DNA of 64,000 nt, from positions 30,352-94,351 of the forward strand of contig JBHGNT010000088.1 of NCBI GenBank assembly GCA_043228905.1, read 5' to 3'. The translations under genes and the position numbers were made by a program. Shown piece by piece: positions 45,325 to 56,818 of the stretch (the stretch's first letter is position 1; every line of letters begins with the position of its first letter). The notes beneath the pieces are model-generated. The model searched no databases. It saw only the letters and a program-made list of their open reading frames with translations, and was not told the DNA's origin. The DNA is from Azolla caroliniana (taxonomy: Eukaryota; Polypodiophyta).

Positions 45325-45475
45325 TGTGAAGCATTGTCTAGGCTGGGATTTGCTTCACTTAGCCTTTCCGCTTCTCCCTTGATCACATCCTCATTTTCCT
45401 CCTCAGAAGCACTAGACACCTCTTTGGAGAGAATCTTCTTCTCTCCTCTATTGATGCCCAAGCCACCATTCATAT
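45325..45475 (-). other. Candidate acidic C-terminal exon, unassigned
   Basis: The minus strand reads MNGGLGINRGEKKILSKEVS followed by an E/D/S-rich tail (ASEEENEDVIKGEAERLSEA) and a TGA at about 45327, roughly 50 codons. It could be a terminal exon of a minus-strand gene, or chance. Copy B ends just before this point, so conservation cannot be tested. Confidence 0.2.
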
Positions 45476-45479
45476 GTGA

Positions 45480-47240
45480 TCGTCTTTTCCATCAAAAACA
45501 TTGACATTCACATATTCATGAAAATTTCAGATTTCAGTACAATAATCTTTCCTATGTTTGACAAGAAGCAATGACCTTGAAAGCTCCAAACACACCGTTA
45601 GACTGAAAAGAATGTTTTACAAAGAAACCAAAGCTTGGTGTATTCTGGATAAAAATGAGATTTGTGTGCAAACAAGTCTAATCAAAGTATTTGAAGGTTT
45701 ACAGCAGATGCATGTACCTATTCTATTATTTCCTACCCTGGAATTACATTAGCTCTTCTTAACAATATTGATTAAACACATTTTAAAATCAGTCAAAATT
45801 CTTTTTTGTATATGCAAAATAAAGGGATCAAACCTCTAGAAGAAGCACTCTTGGGATGCGCAAAAATAGCCCAAAACCAGGAAAAAGTTACAATGTCGGA
45901 AGACTTTAGGAAGCGTCATTACAGTACTCGTTTAACATACACGATTGGGTTGCAGCCTATGTAGAGATGTGTAAACCTGTAATTCATAATGATAATGAAA
46001 CAGCACTTCAACAGGACATACTCATACATAAATCAGCTATACCAGAATTTTTCGTGCAAGTAAGTTTCCCTGAAAACCAACATTTTACTGTGATAACTGG
46101 CTTTGCAATTTGCAAACTTGCAATCGAACAAAAAACAGCTCCACATTTAAAGGCAATTAAAAGTGTATGATATATTAGATATTGAGATCTATCACAAGCA
46201 TTTCAGACCAATTACCATGAGGAATGAGGCCGATGGTGGGTGGGTCCTGATTAGTAGTTTCTACCATCAATATTTAAGTTAATTTTAGGGAAAATTTTAG
46301 TATAATGTGGCATAACATTATACTTGATACACAAAATATAGTAGCATGTACATATACTTGGCCTAATGGTATTAAGACCTGATGTCTTTTAAGCACATGA
46401 TAGTTTATGCTTGACAAAACATACGTCAACATTTTACCTAAAATCCATTTCTACATCTTCTTAATGAGAAAGAGAAAGCTATTTTCTTTCGATAAAAATA
46501 CTTCAAATCTCATTTATTCTAGTAAAAGTGCACAAGCTAAAAATACATATGTGTTCTCTTTCTCTCTCGTTTTCTTTTCCTTTTATTTTATTAAAACAAT
46601 TCGAATCTATAGACAGTTTACTTTCACTAAAAACATCCAGATCCCATTCATTCCAGTAAAAATATGTAGGGGTGTTACTTAAGTAAAACCACTTTTATGT
46701 AGGAGAAGTACAAATCTTCCATTTGGCCCCTTTTCTATATGGTCTTTGCACAAAATCGATTTAATTTTATGCATATTCAGTACTACCATCCATTCCAATA
46801 TTCATGCAAGCAAACTCCACACAACTCCATGTATTCCTGACTTTTGAAAAGTAAAGTTTAGACACTACCCATGACATAAGCTATAATCAACTGGCATAGA
46901 CTAAATCACAACTCCCTCCAAAATAACCAGAAATATTCAATCTGAAAAGCATTAGATATTTGTCCCATGATGAAAGACCTTTTGTCCAAACCCAAAATCA
47001 GTCATATCAGAAATCCTAACAAGGCACACAGACGAAGCAAGATACAAAGAGAAATATTTTTTGAGCATTCTGATAGAGAATATTTATTCACCTTTGAGAT
47101 AGCTGGCACAAAAGCTTTCGTTGGAGTTAAGTATATTTTAGTCCTATTTACAACATGCTACCGTATGCGTGTGGCCTTCACCCCTTTCACACGTGCATAT
47201 TGCAACTTCTCAATTTCATTCGTTAGACACAAATTTCACA
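45480..47240. other. Unique spacer of the first repeat period, no gene recognised
   Basis: AT-rich DNA with weak internal duplications (for example 46490-46525 against 46605-46665). No domain is visible. Confidence 0.4.
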
Positions 47241-47264
47241 CCGTTGCCGAAAATCTTCACGACA
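47235..47264. repeat. Terminal fragment of an LTR related to the solo LTR at 53286
   Basis: TTTCACACCGTTGCCGAAAA followed by TCTTCACGACA matches the last 30 bp of the 53286-53924 LTR with one mismatch and ends at the same CGACA terminus. Similarity further left is too weak to call. Confidence 0.55.
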
Positions 47265-47470
47265 GCGTGAGGTTTTTTCTAATAGAATCTTATCTTCTCT
47301 GATTCTCTGTGTCTGTGCAACCCGTGCTGTCTTGTGTAATCTCTGTGCTATTCGTAAGGTTGTCTCTGTAAGCATAGGGTAAGAGTCAGCGTAGTAGCGC
47401 ACTTAGGTTCTTGGTCGTAGTCGTGAACCTTCACCCATAGATACGCATTATTACATAACTAACGGATTAC
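47265..47470. other. Unassigned sequence, possible LTR debris
   Basis: T-rich, CTCTGTG-containing DNA between an LTR end and the truncated copia. It may derive from an LTR U5/R region, but no termini are recognisable. Confidence 0.3.
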
Positions 47471-47473
47471 GGC

Positions 47474-48731
47474 TCACATCTCGTGTGGCGTCATACCTTG
47501 CCACGCAATCCCCTTGAGCTCTATCTCGAAGGACTGAAGATAGACAATGTTCCATATCGGTAACACTCGGCAAAACTTCATGATACTATTCCGAATGCTA
47601 CCTATGTAGCGTTCATCATATTGCCGACTGGCTTGTATTAGGTTCAATTGAACCTCCGGAACGTGTCGTACATCTTTCAACACGAGTTTGCACCCGGTTG
47701 AGGTTTCCAAACACACATCTCCAATGCTGACGATTTGGTAGGGTCCTTCATTTCCCATCTTTATAGATCCAAGATCTTCGGCTCTATAGGATGAGAAGCA
47801 CTTTCAGTCAAGGGTTAGGTGGAATGATGTACCCGAATAGACCACCCATGTCGATCCTTCGCCGACGAGATTCACTTCGTTTTGCTCACTGATGAGCAAC
47901 AACTCCTCAATCGCAACGATTGCGGAGGTGTTCTTTCTGTCTCGGATTTTCTTCGGCTCTACACCATCAGCTCCCCCTTTCTCCTTCGGAAAGTGTTGGC
48001 AGTTTTTCTGGAAGTGCCCCGGCTTCCCACAATAGAAGCACGTGGATTTGCCCCTCGATTTCGACCTGGTCCCTAACTTATCTCGGTTTTGGGGACTTCT
48101 ATTTCGACCTCTTCCCCGAATCGTGTCACCTTCTGTGACTAAGGCCTTCTGATCGGTATTGGACTCTCGGTCCTTCCGGCGAGCTTCTTCATTCAGCAAG
48201 CTCGACTTCACCTACTCTAGGGATAAATGCTTCCCTTCTGGCCCGACGTTGCCCAAAGTGACAACGAGTGTCCCCCAGCTGTTCGGAAGGGATCCCAACA
48301 ATAGTAATGCTAATACCTCATCGGCTAGAGGTACTTCTAGAGAGGTGGTTTGGTTCGTCAAGCCTTGGAAGGCATTGATGTGCTCCGCCATACTAGAGCC
48401 ATCCTGGTACCAGAGCTTCACGATTTTTCGAAATACTGAAACTCGGTTCACGGCATTCTTGTTTTCGAACATGACGCCGATCTTCTTCCATAGGACGTCT
48501 GCTTCTATTTCTTCACCGAAGTTGTTGTATAGACATGAGGCCGCCTTCAAATGCAACACTGCCCAAGTCACTACATCGAACTTGTCTGGTCTTTTGTCTC
48601 CGAATTGCATCGGTAGCTAGAGGTCTTTGCACACGAGCATGTCTCTCATCTTCGACTTCCACACTGAGTAGTTCGAGCCGGTTAGCTTAAACGTGCCGCC
48701 AAACGAGTCTTCCATCGCTCTAATACCACCT
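47474..48731 (-). mobile_element. Ty1/copia gag-protease region, truncated
   Basis: On the minus strand a primer-binding-site-like TGGTATTAGAGC (48728-48717) is followed by an ATG at 48715. The gag start reads FKLTGSNYSVWKSKMRDML, then a stop, then gag at 48610-48212. A CCHC zinc knuckle follows (CFYCGKPGHFQKNC, within 48211-47804), then the protease/pre-integrase portion to 47474 (KDVRHVPEVQLNLI). The protease active site D-S-G-A is changed to YSGT and followed by a stop. The rest of pol and the 3' LTR are missing. The element is dead. Confidence 0.88.
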
Positions 48732-49280
48732 TGTTAGGAATCGACCGGCCATAACCGGTTCACGTTCGTATTCGTGTGCTGAGAAACAAGAATTAGTACA
48801 CAAACAAACAAACATAAAAACACAGAGACACCGATATTTTATGTGGAAAACCCGAAATGGGAAAAACCACGGGGGTCCATAAACCCCAAGAAAATAGATC
48901 ACTATAGTAGAGAGGGAGTACAAATACGGAACTCGGAGGCAACAACCTCGAGTTCTCCTTCGTCTGACAGACGACTACAGAGTTACACTCTCACTCACTC
49001 ACTCACTCATGGTTACAGAGGCAACGACCTCATTATATCTTTACAATAATGATCAACTACTCATAGTTACTAAAGTTTTCCCTAGTTGCTTATAAACAAA
49101 ATCAAGTTTCTGGCTATTTACAAGTATAGCCCACAAGGGCATTTTAGACTATTTACAGTTATAGTCTTCCTAAACAATTTCAATTTTGGTTTTCGATTTC
49201 GACTTTCAATTTCGGCCTCGGCCGAGATACTCACCAACACGGCACTTCTCTTCCCATCCGGAGGGACATGTTTCCCAACA
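48732..49280 (-). mobile_element. Copia 5' LTR (549 bp)
   Basis: Bounded by TGTTAGGAA and TTCCCAACA (TG...CA on either strand) and placed directly before the primer-binding site of the minus-strand copia. Its outer edge abuts plus-strand integrase sequence. The minus element therefore either inserted into an older plus-strand copia or was joined to it by rearrangement. Confidence 0.8.
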
Positions 49281-50250
49281 AGGATGCAGGTCTGGTTCAC
49301 ACACCTCGAATGGTTTATCAAAGAAGAAGGTCAGATGATCACGCAAGGGCACCGGGAAGGGAGGATGTTCATCCTCGACACCAATTATGTCGGCACCGCA
49401 ATGTTTGCCAAAGGACAAAAAGTCGATTCTGATATCGAGTTGTGGTATAAGCAGATCAGCCACGACAATTATCAAAGGCTTTAGGAGTTGCAAACGAAAC
49501 AAGTTGTGTTCGGTTTGGTAAAATTCATTGGCCGGAAGGCCCAAACTTGTGAAGCCTACCAACTAGGGAAGCCACACCAACTTCCTTTCTTCAACTAGCG
49601 AAACCAGAGTCGCAACAAGCTCAACTTAATACATTCGGATGTATGGGGACCGACACAGAATGTGAGATTAGGCAGGCGTCGATACTTCGTCTCCTTCATC
49701 GACGACTATAGTCGCCACACGTGGATCTACCTGGTAGAAAAGAAGAGTGACGTCTTTGACTATTTTCGGAACCTGAAGAGCTTAGTAGAGAGGGAAATGG
49801 AGAGGAAGATCAAGTGTTTGTGGTCACATGGCAGAATGGAATACTTTTCCGACTAGTTCAACTGTTATTTGCAACAAAATGGGAATTCAGTAGGAATTCA
49901 GTTGTAGATATACACCAGATCAGAACGGTGTAGCCCAAAGGAAGAATCAATTGGTTGTGGAAGCGGTAAGGGAAATGCTATAGGAAAAGAGCATGCCGAA
50001 ATTTTATTGGGCCGAAGCCATTTGGACGGCAATATATATCCAGAATCGGATTTCGACAACCGGAGAGAAGGTGTCAACTGATGAGTTGTATTTTGGGCAC
50101 AAGACGAACTTGAAGCACCTAAGGGTATTCGGTAGCATCACATATGTGCATGTGCCGGATGAGACGTGGAAGAAAATAGATGCCAAGTCAGATAAATGTA
50201 TCTTGGTCGGCTATTCACATGCACAGAAGGGGTATAAGTGCTACAACTAT
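49281..50250 (+). mobile_element. Ty1/copia integrase fragment
   Basis: Plus-strand frames read EGRMFILDTN, IELWYKQISHDNYQRL (the integrase HHCC region; the first His of the usual IELWHKR is Tyr, the second is kept in ISHDN), LNLIHSDVWGP, YFVSFIDDYSRHTWIYL, a decayed DGGGEY block, MPKFYWAEAIWTAIYIQNR, and the LRVFGSITYVHVPDE / CILVGYSHAQKGYKCYN region. These are integrase core and C-terminal features in order. Several stops and frameshifts are present. It is cut off on the left by the LTR at 48732-49280 and on the right by LTR DNA starting at 50251. Confidence 0.88.
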
Positions 50251-50293
50251 TGTGAATGTGGTCGTCTAGTGCGGAACAAGTCAACACTCTTCT
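50251..50293. repeat. 43-bp LTR terminal fragment
   Basis: TGTGAATGTGGTCGTCTAGT and the next 23 bp match the start of the LTR at 50414-50721 with few changes. It interrupts the integrase frame exactly at 50251. Confidence 0.7.
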
Positions 50294-50413
50294 GTTGTGA
50301 ATGTCGGGAGTTGCCAGTTGAGGTCTTCACGGTGTAGAGTGGAAGAGTTGCTGATGGAGACAAAGTAGACGGAGGCAGCAGAATCGAAAACACCAAGCTT
50401 TGATACCAAATTT

Positions 50414-50721
50414 TGTGAACGTGGTCATCTAGTGCGGAACAAATCAACACTCTTCTAAAGAGAAGATCATAAACAGATACAATCAAGGTAGATTGATGGC
50501 AACAGAGACAGCGAACAATGAGTCTCTTAGAAGGCAAGACAGAGATGTTAGGCACAAGATGACCTATATTTGCAACAACTATTTGACTAGGTTACAAAGT
50601 TAGTGTATATACTGACTAACTTAGGGCAACTGCCCTTCTTATTATTTACATAAATAGCCTAAACCTAGTGTGTACAAAAGGAGACAATGTGAATACGTCC
50701 ATTAGAGACCCGCATTCAACA
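50414..50721 (-). mobile_element. LTR of a third copia element (308 bp)
   Basis: The minus strand starts TGTTGAATG and ends GTTCACA. It is followed by a TTTGGTATCAAAGC primer-binding-site-like sequence (50409-50396) and preceded by RNase H coding DNA. The short internal piece at 50294-50413 and the terminal fragment at 50251 suggest a collapsed LTR-internal-LTR arrangement. Confidence 0.65.
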
Positions 50722-50939
50722 CTCTCCCGTAATGGGAGTATTCATTGAAAATTTGTAAATCGACATCAATACAAAGTTTTCGAACAAATCAAAATTCCGT
50801 TTGAGTCGATGAACTTGGAAAAAAACAAAACTGAAAGCTGAACTGGCCCAGATTGGGAAAACTAAGACCAAGCTTTGAGTTGTCGAAGTCGATTGTTCAA
50901 AAAACGTCCTGAGTGTCTAACTAATCAGACTGATTCTTA

Positions 50940-51557
50940 GTTACACCCATCTAGTACCATAGGGATAAGAATCGATCCGCTGAAAGACACTAGGTCATTC
51001 CATCTGCGACATTATCGGTTGTAGGTATCTTTTCGAGGCTGATTTTCCCTGAAATGACGCAATCTTGAACAAAGTGATATCGAACGTCGATGTGCTTTGA
51101 GGCGTTGTGCTGAACCGGATTTTTTGAGAGAGCAAGAACACCCTGACTATCATTGTAGAAAACTAGAGTTGAGTCGAATTCGACTTGTCAAAACATGTGC
51201 ACTAGCCGACCAAGCCATAAAGCCTCTTTCGCCACATCGGACGCGGCTGCATATTCGGCCTCGATTGTCGATGTGGCAGTGCACTCCTGGAGTTTTGATT
51301 TCCAAGAGATCGCTCCATTGCCAAATTTGAAGCAATATCCAATTGTTGATTTTGTCACTGTCCACACAGCCAGCAAAGTCCGAGTCGGTATAGCCGACTA
51401 CGCCTCAGGTGTCGTTCAGGCCGAATAGAATGCCAAGGTCTTTTGTGCCCACCAGATATCTGAACACATGCTTTACTGCATTCCACTGCGATCGGCTAGG
51501 GTTGTGCATGAATTTGCTGACGACTCCTATGGCGTGAGCAATGGCAAGTCGTGTCGT
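50940..51557 (-). mobile_element. Copia RT/RNase H tail
   Basis: The minus strand reads HNPSRSQWNAVKHVFRYLVG, a GYTDSDFAG block, STIEAEY, VFYNDSQGVLALSKNP, then KHIDVRYHFV and IPTTDNVADGMT. This is the standard copia ending, followed in order by the LTR at 50721-50414. At least two in-frame stops (after GLNDT and after GRLVHMF) mark it as decayed. Its upstream part is replaced at 51558 by the LTR of the gag-only element. Confidence 0.88.
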
Positions 51558-51952
51558 TGTTACCGATTAGGAACACTGTCTACGGTTAGTCCTTCAACGT
51601 AGACTTCAAGGTGACTATGTCGCAAGGAATGGTATTGTCGCACCGTAATACATAATGGGATACTCCCACGTATCCTATTAGCGTATAAGGGAGAAGGCAA
51701 CAACCGAGCTCCTTGGGAAGTGCATTAGTATCCGCACTTACGCCTACACCCTTACGATTAACAATACGCAACAGAGAACAAAGACACAGTAGATAAGAAA
51801 ACCACAGATATGCACAAAACTCTGAGAAGATAGTAGTCTATTATGAAAGCGCTCTGTGCACCAAAATTACACGCTCCCTCTTACAAAGGATTTCTGCCCT
51901 TTATATAAATAGGGTCTTTTAGCCGTTCACGCTTCCCGCGTGAACCATTACA
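51558..51952 (-). mobile_element. LTR (3') of gag-only element
   Basis: It starts TGTTACCGATTAG on the plus strand. Bases 51558-51830 match the LTR at 53190-54088 once the nested solo LTR is removed. The distal end near 51952 (CCATTACA) is inferred from TG...CA logic and could be off by tens of bases. Confidence 0.65.
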
Positions 51953-51971
51953 TGCGTTTCTTACGCTTTTA

Positions 51972-53020
51972 CTATATTATAATATTTATGCGCTTCTGTC
52001 CATCGGTTACTATTCCAGCGAACAACCCCTGGTAGTCTTCGTCCTCCGACTCTTCATCCTCGGAATCGTTGTTATTCCAGCGATTCCGGTAGTGCCGGTC
52101 ATCGCGTGAATTCCGATCTGTATACCGGGGTCGTTCTTCTTGGCGCCTTTGATCATTACGGCGAGGTGGTCGTTGTGTTTCTACGCTTTGTACTGTGAGC
52201 ATGGGTCTGTTCAACATATTGTACTCACACTGCTCGACCGTGTGTGCTTTCGAGTGACAAATTGGGCAGTGGATTCGCATGTTGCATTCCACTACGGAAT
52301 GCCCAGAATTGAGGCAAATCATGCACTGGATTGCCTGGCGAAAATGTCGTTCCTCATCTTGAGGTAACGCTTGTCGTAATGAGGACATGGAAAACCTTTC
52401 CTCTTCTTTGTCCAACTCGAGATGTAACGCTCGTTCTATGACCATATCAGTTGTTTCTCCTTTCACGCTATTGTTGTTGAGCGTCGTCCATATCGGTCGC
52501 CGTAAGGCTGCCAGAAATGTCTCCCGAGCCTCGTCCTTTATAGGGCCCCGTTCTAATTTCCACCGCAAATTTTGGAAGCGTAAACTAAAGTCTGCGATAG
52601 TCTCGGCTGGCAACTGTTTGATTGTATAGAACTGCCCGAGGATTTCGCGTTGCGGTACCCTCCGATGAAAGAAAGGCAGAAAGGCCGACTGTAGTTGGTC
52701 GTAGGTTGTAATTGTTGGTAGATCCATCTACAAATGCCAAAACACAGCTCTACCATCCAGAGTTAATCCAAACTCTGTCATTTTGGACTGGTGCGCTACC
52801 TCTTCTGGAAGTCTCTACACCATGTGATTCGCATTCCAAACATTCAGGAACAGGCAAATGTGGGTTGCGGCGTCTGTTTCGCCGTTGAAACGGGGATACG
52901 AGAAGGCCATGCCAGATGCTACAACGGGTAGGGGAAGACCACAGTAGTTGTGTGGTGACGGAACTTCCTACATGTTGCCGCGATGTTTGGTGAGTGGGAA
53001 GTCGACTTTGTGGTCCCAAC
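51972..53020 (-). CDS. Retrotransposon gag polyprotein, decayed, two zinc knuckles
   Basis: The main frame 52727-51972 (251 aa) is a Retrotrans_gag domain: SAFLPFFHRRVPQREILGQF and AETIADFSLRFQNLRWKLER. Two CCHC knuckles follow (CMICLNSGHSVVEC, CPICHSKAHTVEQC), then an R/D-rich tail. The N-terminal part continues upstream to about 53020 in other frames (YPRFNGETDA, THICLFLNVWNANHMV, LTLDGRAVFWHL), so at least one frameshift and one stop are present. No protease, RT or integrase follows before the LTR; this is the layout of TR-GAG/LARD-like non-autonomous elements. Confidence 0.8.
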
Positions 53021-53189
53021 CAATATCATTGAGGCGAGGTTTTTGCCTTGCACGGTTCCTTGCCTAGCGTGTGATGGACCTTGTGATTGGTCGGTCTTGT
53101 CGTGTCAGTTCTCTAGGTCGTCTACGGCTAAACATCCATTCGTCGTTGTTCGTCTATGAAAAGACACAGATCACCAAGCGTGCCAAACG

Positions 53190-54088
53190 TGTTACCAATT
53201 AAGAACACTGTCTACGGTCAGTCCTTCGACGTAGACTTCAAGGTGACTATGTTGCAAGGAATGGTACCGTCGCACCGTAATACGTTGTCGCGTTCTTACG
53301 CGCGTGCGTGTAGTAGGGGCGGGACCACGGCGGTCTCGGACGAGGGAGAAAGGGATGCCGAGAAAACCAACTCCAGACACGACCCGGAGGCAACCGAGCA
53401 CGAGAGACAGAGAGAGAAAGAGCATGCGCGCAACACCGACTCGTATACACAGAAAGCAAAAGGGGCTAAGCTCCCAGCACCTCCGAATACACCAATATGA
53501 ACAAACTGATATGATTGTATGTATATTACAAAGGGGAAAGATACAACCCCGGCTTCAAGCCGGGCTACGCTCAGAAGAAAAGAAGTTAACCGAACAGCTT
53601 TGCCACCATAGCTGCGGCACCCGACTTCCCAAGAAGGAGAAGAAGAAGAAAAGAAAACAGGAAGTTACTAACCCTAGGAACTCTTAACAAAAGAAAGACC
53701 CTCTACAAAATGGTATACCCTTACGACTCAAAATGGGGAACCCTTTCAAAAGGGACCCCTCCCTTCCTTTTATAGCCCAAGGAGGGAGAGACGTTACAAC
53801 GTCGGACAAATACTCCCCCTTTATTCTACACACCGTTTTCCTGCTATACATGTGCACATGTTGCACACCACCGACTTGCCCTTTCCACCCCGGTTTCACA
53901 CCGTAGCCGAAAATCTTCACGACAACGTAATATATAAGGGAAATGGCTACAACCAAGCTCCTTGGGAAGTGCACTAGTATCCACACTTATGCCTACACCC
54001 TTATGATTAACAGTACGCAACAAAGAACAATGACACAATAGATAAAAAAACCACAAATATGCACAGAACTCCGAGAAGATAGCACAAA
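53190..54088 (-). mobile_element. LTR (5') of gag-only element, interrupted and truncated
   Basis: 53190-53285 and 53925-54085 together align with the LTR at 51558-51830 (AACACTGTCTACGG, TCGCACCGTAATA, GCTCCTTGGGAAGTGCA, GAGAAGATAG). A 639-bp solo LTR sits in between. The right end breaks off at 54086-54089, where duplication copy B begins. Confidence 0.82.
53286..53924. mobile_element. Nested solo LTR (639 bp)
   Basis: It begins TGTCG and ends CGACA, an inverted pair with TG...CA termini, and is flanked by ACGT on both sides as a 4-bp (possibly 5-bp) target repeat. It lies inside the LTR of the gag-only element. Its left third is markedly GC-rich compared with the surroundings. Its terminal 30 bp recur at 47235-47264. 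Confidence 0.7.
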
Positions 54089-54965
54089 ATTGCTTTATCT
54101 TTGAAATTAGTCATAAATATATATTCAAATGGGATGAAGGTTTGAACTCAAGGGAGTTACATAGCTAGCAAAAGGTACTGGGGTGTAGGACGACAATGAA
54201 TGAGTGTAAACGTTATGGCCTGAAAATCAATGGTGCGGACTTTCTTAGCTCAAAATCCATGGTTTATTTAGGCCTGGTATCTAGCCGCATACCACTCGGA
54301 ATGCACTCATGTACCTACTACCAATCTTATACAATAGATGCAAGATTACAAAAATTAGTAACCCACTACCTAATACCAATTTTGATTAAATAGAAATGTA
54401 ATGCCCTTGCCTTTGGATCTGTTGATCTCAAAATCTAAAATATAGCATGAGGGTAAATTTTGTGGTACCAGATGCTATTTTATGTTCATATGTTGACCTT
54501 TGATGTGGTTGCCTCTGGTTAAAACCCCTCAAACCATTCTTTTCTTAATGTAAATGTTCGTTGTTTATCATTAGTATTTTGATTCGTAATTTTGGTGTCA
54601 TGCACTTATGATCTTTTATCTCTTTAGGTGTTTTATTCTTGGGCAATTGATGATCAATCCAGGAAGGTGGGGCAATTGTTTAATGACCATATTGTTAGTT
54701 TGATTTCGACTTTCTTTGTTAATGTTTGAATGATCATTTTTTAGTGTTTTTTTTTTATGTTAGCTATATCGTTTAGTAATATTCAATCTGGTTTTTGATT
54801 GATTGTTTGTCAATGTTTAAACAGTGATTAATTGATAGGATGTTCAATTTAATGTTTCATCAATCATTCGTAGATATTCAATTTATAATTTAATTGATAT
54901 TTTATGTAACACTAACTAGTTGTGAGTTTTATTAGACGATCGAAGATATGTAATCACTAATTTAT
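54089..54965. other. Copy B left flank, no gene recognised
   Basis: Same content as 35114-35990. The only notable difference is a few substitutions in the 54196-54393 frame. Confidence 0.4.
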
Positions 54966-55489
54966 TCAATATTAATTGATTGTTATCCATCCAAATTTTT
55001 TATCATTACCTATTTCGTTTCGTGGATCATTGCTTGCTTTTATATTTCTTATTTATCAATTATTAATTCATTGTTATTGTTTATTAATATATCGTTTTTC
55101 AATATTTTATTTGATATTTGTTGATTATTAATTAATTATTAGCGTGTGATGGTTTGTTGTGAAATCTCATTCATTCTCGCATTTACTGCTTCACGACTTA
55201 ACATGGATCTCACAATTATATCCACAATTATTAATTGATTGTTATCCATCCAAATTTTTTATCATTACCTATTTCGTTTCGTGGATCATTGCTTGCTTTT
55301 ATATTTCTTATTTATCAATGATTAATTCATTGTTATTGTTTATTAATATATCGTTTTTCAATATTTTATTTGATATTTGTTGATTATTAATTAATTATTA
55401 GCGTGTGATGGTTTGTTGTGAAACCTCATTCATTCTCGCATTTACTGCTTCACGACTTAACATGGATCTCACAATTATATCCACACGTG
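54966..55489 (+). repeat. 259-bp tandem repeat, two units (copy B)
   Basis: Same unit as at 35993-36770 but two copies instead of three. A one-unit contraction or expansion happened after the segment duplicated. Confidence 0.93.
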
Positions 55490-56818
55490 ACATGGATTAC
55501 CAAAACCACCCATGTGGCTAAATTCAGTAATTACCCGGGTAATTTACGCCTTGTGCTCACATACTTATTATCTCTCGGGGATAGTTTAGTTACCTCTTGC
55601 ACTCGAATGCTTATTATCTCGGGGATGGTTAAACACTACATGACCTGTAGATAATTTATGCCTGTGTAAACTCATATTCACTGAGGCTTGAAATTCATGG
55701 AAGTAATTTCCGAGCAAACAGATGGATGTAGGGGTGCAAGGTCAACTCCTTGTGTGAATACCCCTCTGAATGTATAAGGCGCTCTCACAGGTTTAGAGTA
55801 GAATAACATTCATGAATGTTTTCTATATCTCTATCTTAGTGATGCATGACAACTACTTGAGGCTCAACCATGGATATATGTCGTTAAAACAAAAAAATAA
55901 AATGAATTTATGGCCAAAGTACTGGTCCTAGCTAGTAGCCCTTAACATTATATTGTGACCAATCCCAGGTTACATAAATTGTAATTGTGTCACATGCACA
56001 TAGTGTGCACTTGTACTTTTTTATATCTTTATATATAGCTAAAGTTGTTTTATATGGCATTAAATGTTTTTAAAAGTTTATTTTTTTTATTTTTTTATTT
56101 TTTATTTTTTTCCAAAAGAGAATATACTCCATTAGTTAAAATATACATGAACACGATCCCTTTCTCTGGTAGGCCGTGCCAAGATTATCCTAGCCTACAT
56201 ACGAGATCTCACTTATTTATCTTACACTTTTACATATGACTCAAGCCATCCTTTCATGTGATTCATAGATATACCAAAACAATATCAGAGATTGATTTAT
56301 GTATGTGTAGCTTCCAAGGCAAGGCCCATAAAATGATCAAATACCAAGGTCAGGTTAAGGTTAGGAGGATTCAAATGTGCAACAAGGGATGTTATGGTTT
56401 TATATTCAATCACAACACCACCACAATAACAAGAAAAGAAAGCATCAATATAAGTTCCGCACTTAAAAATAATACATGGTGGTTACATTAGATTTATACA
56501 AATAATGTTGAAGTGGTAACCGCCTTGTATGTCAAGTGGCACTCTAGTATTATAAATTAGATACGTTGTCATTAGGTACTTCATATTAAACTATACAAAT
56601 GGTGACTTGTGTTCAAAAATCTTACTTTGAGCTAATCAAAATCAATTCTAACGTTCACAATAGGCCCGAGATAAATGTTTTAGGAGAACTATAAGCCAAG
56701 TTGCCAACCATATCTCAAGGACGAAATTTGGATAAGAACATTTGGAGTCATAGTTTGCCAAAATAACACATCACACAACGATGAACGCTTAAGTAATGGA
56801 ACACGATGAAAGGATCAC
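55490..56818. other. Copy B, downstream of dioxygenase gene, no gene recognised
   Basis: Near-identical to 36771-38100; only poly-T length changes and single-base differences were seen. Confidence 0.4.

Noticed and set aside
53156-53687. Arginine-rich frames in the GC-rich stretch
   Set aside because: They cross the boundary of the solo LTR and reflect its composition, with no domain.
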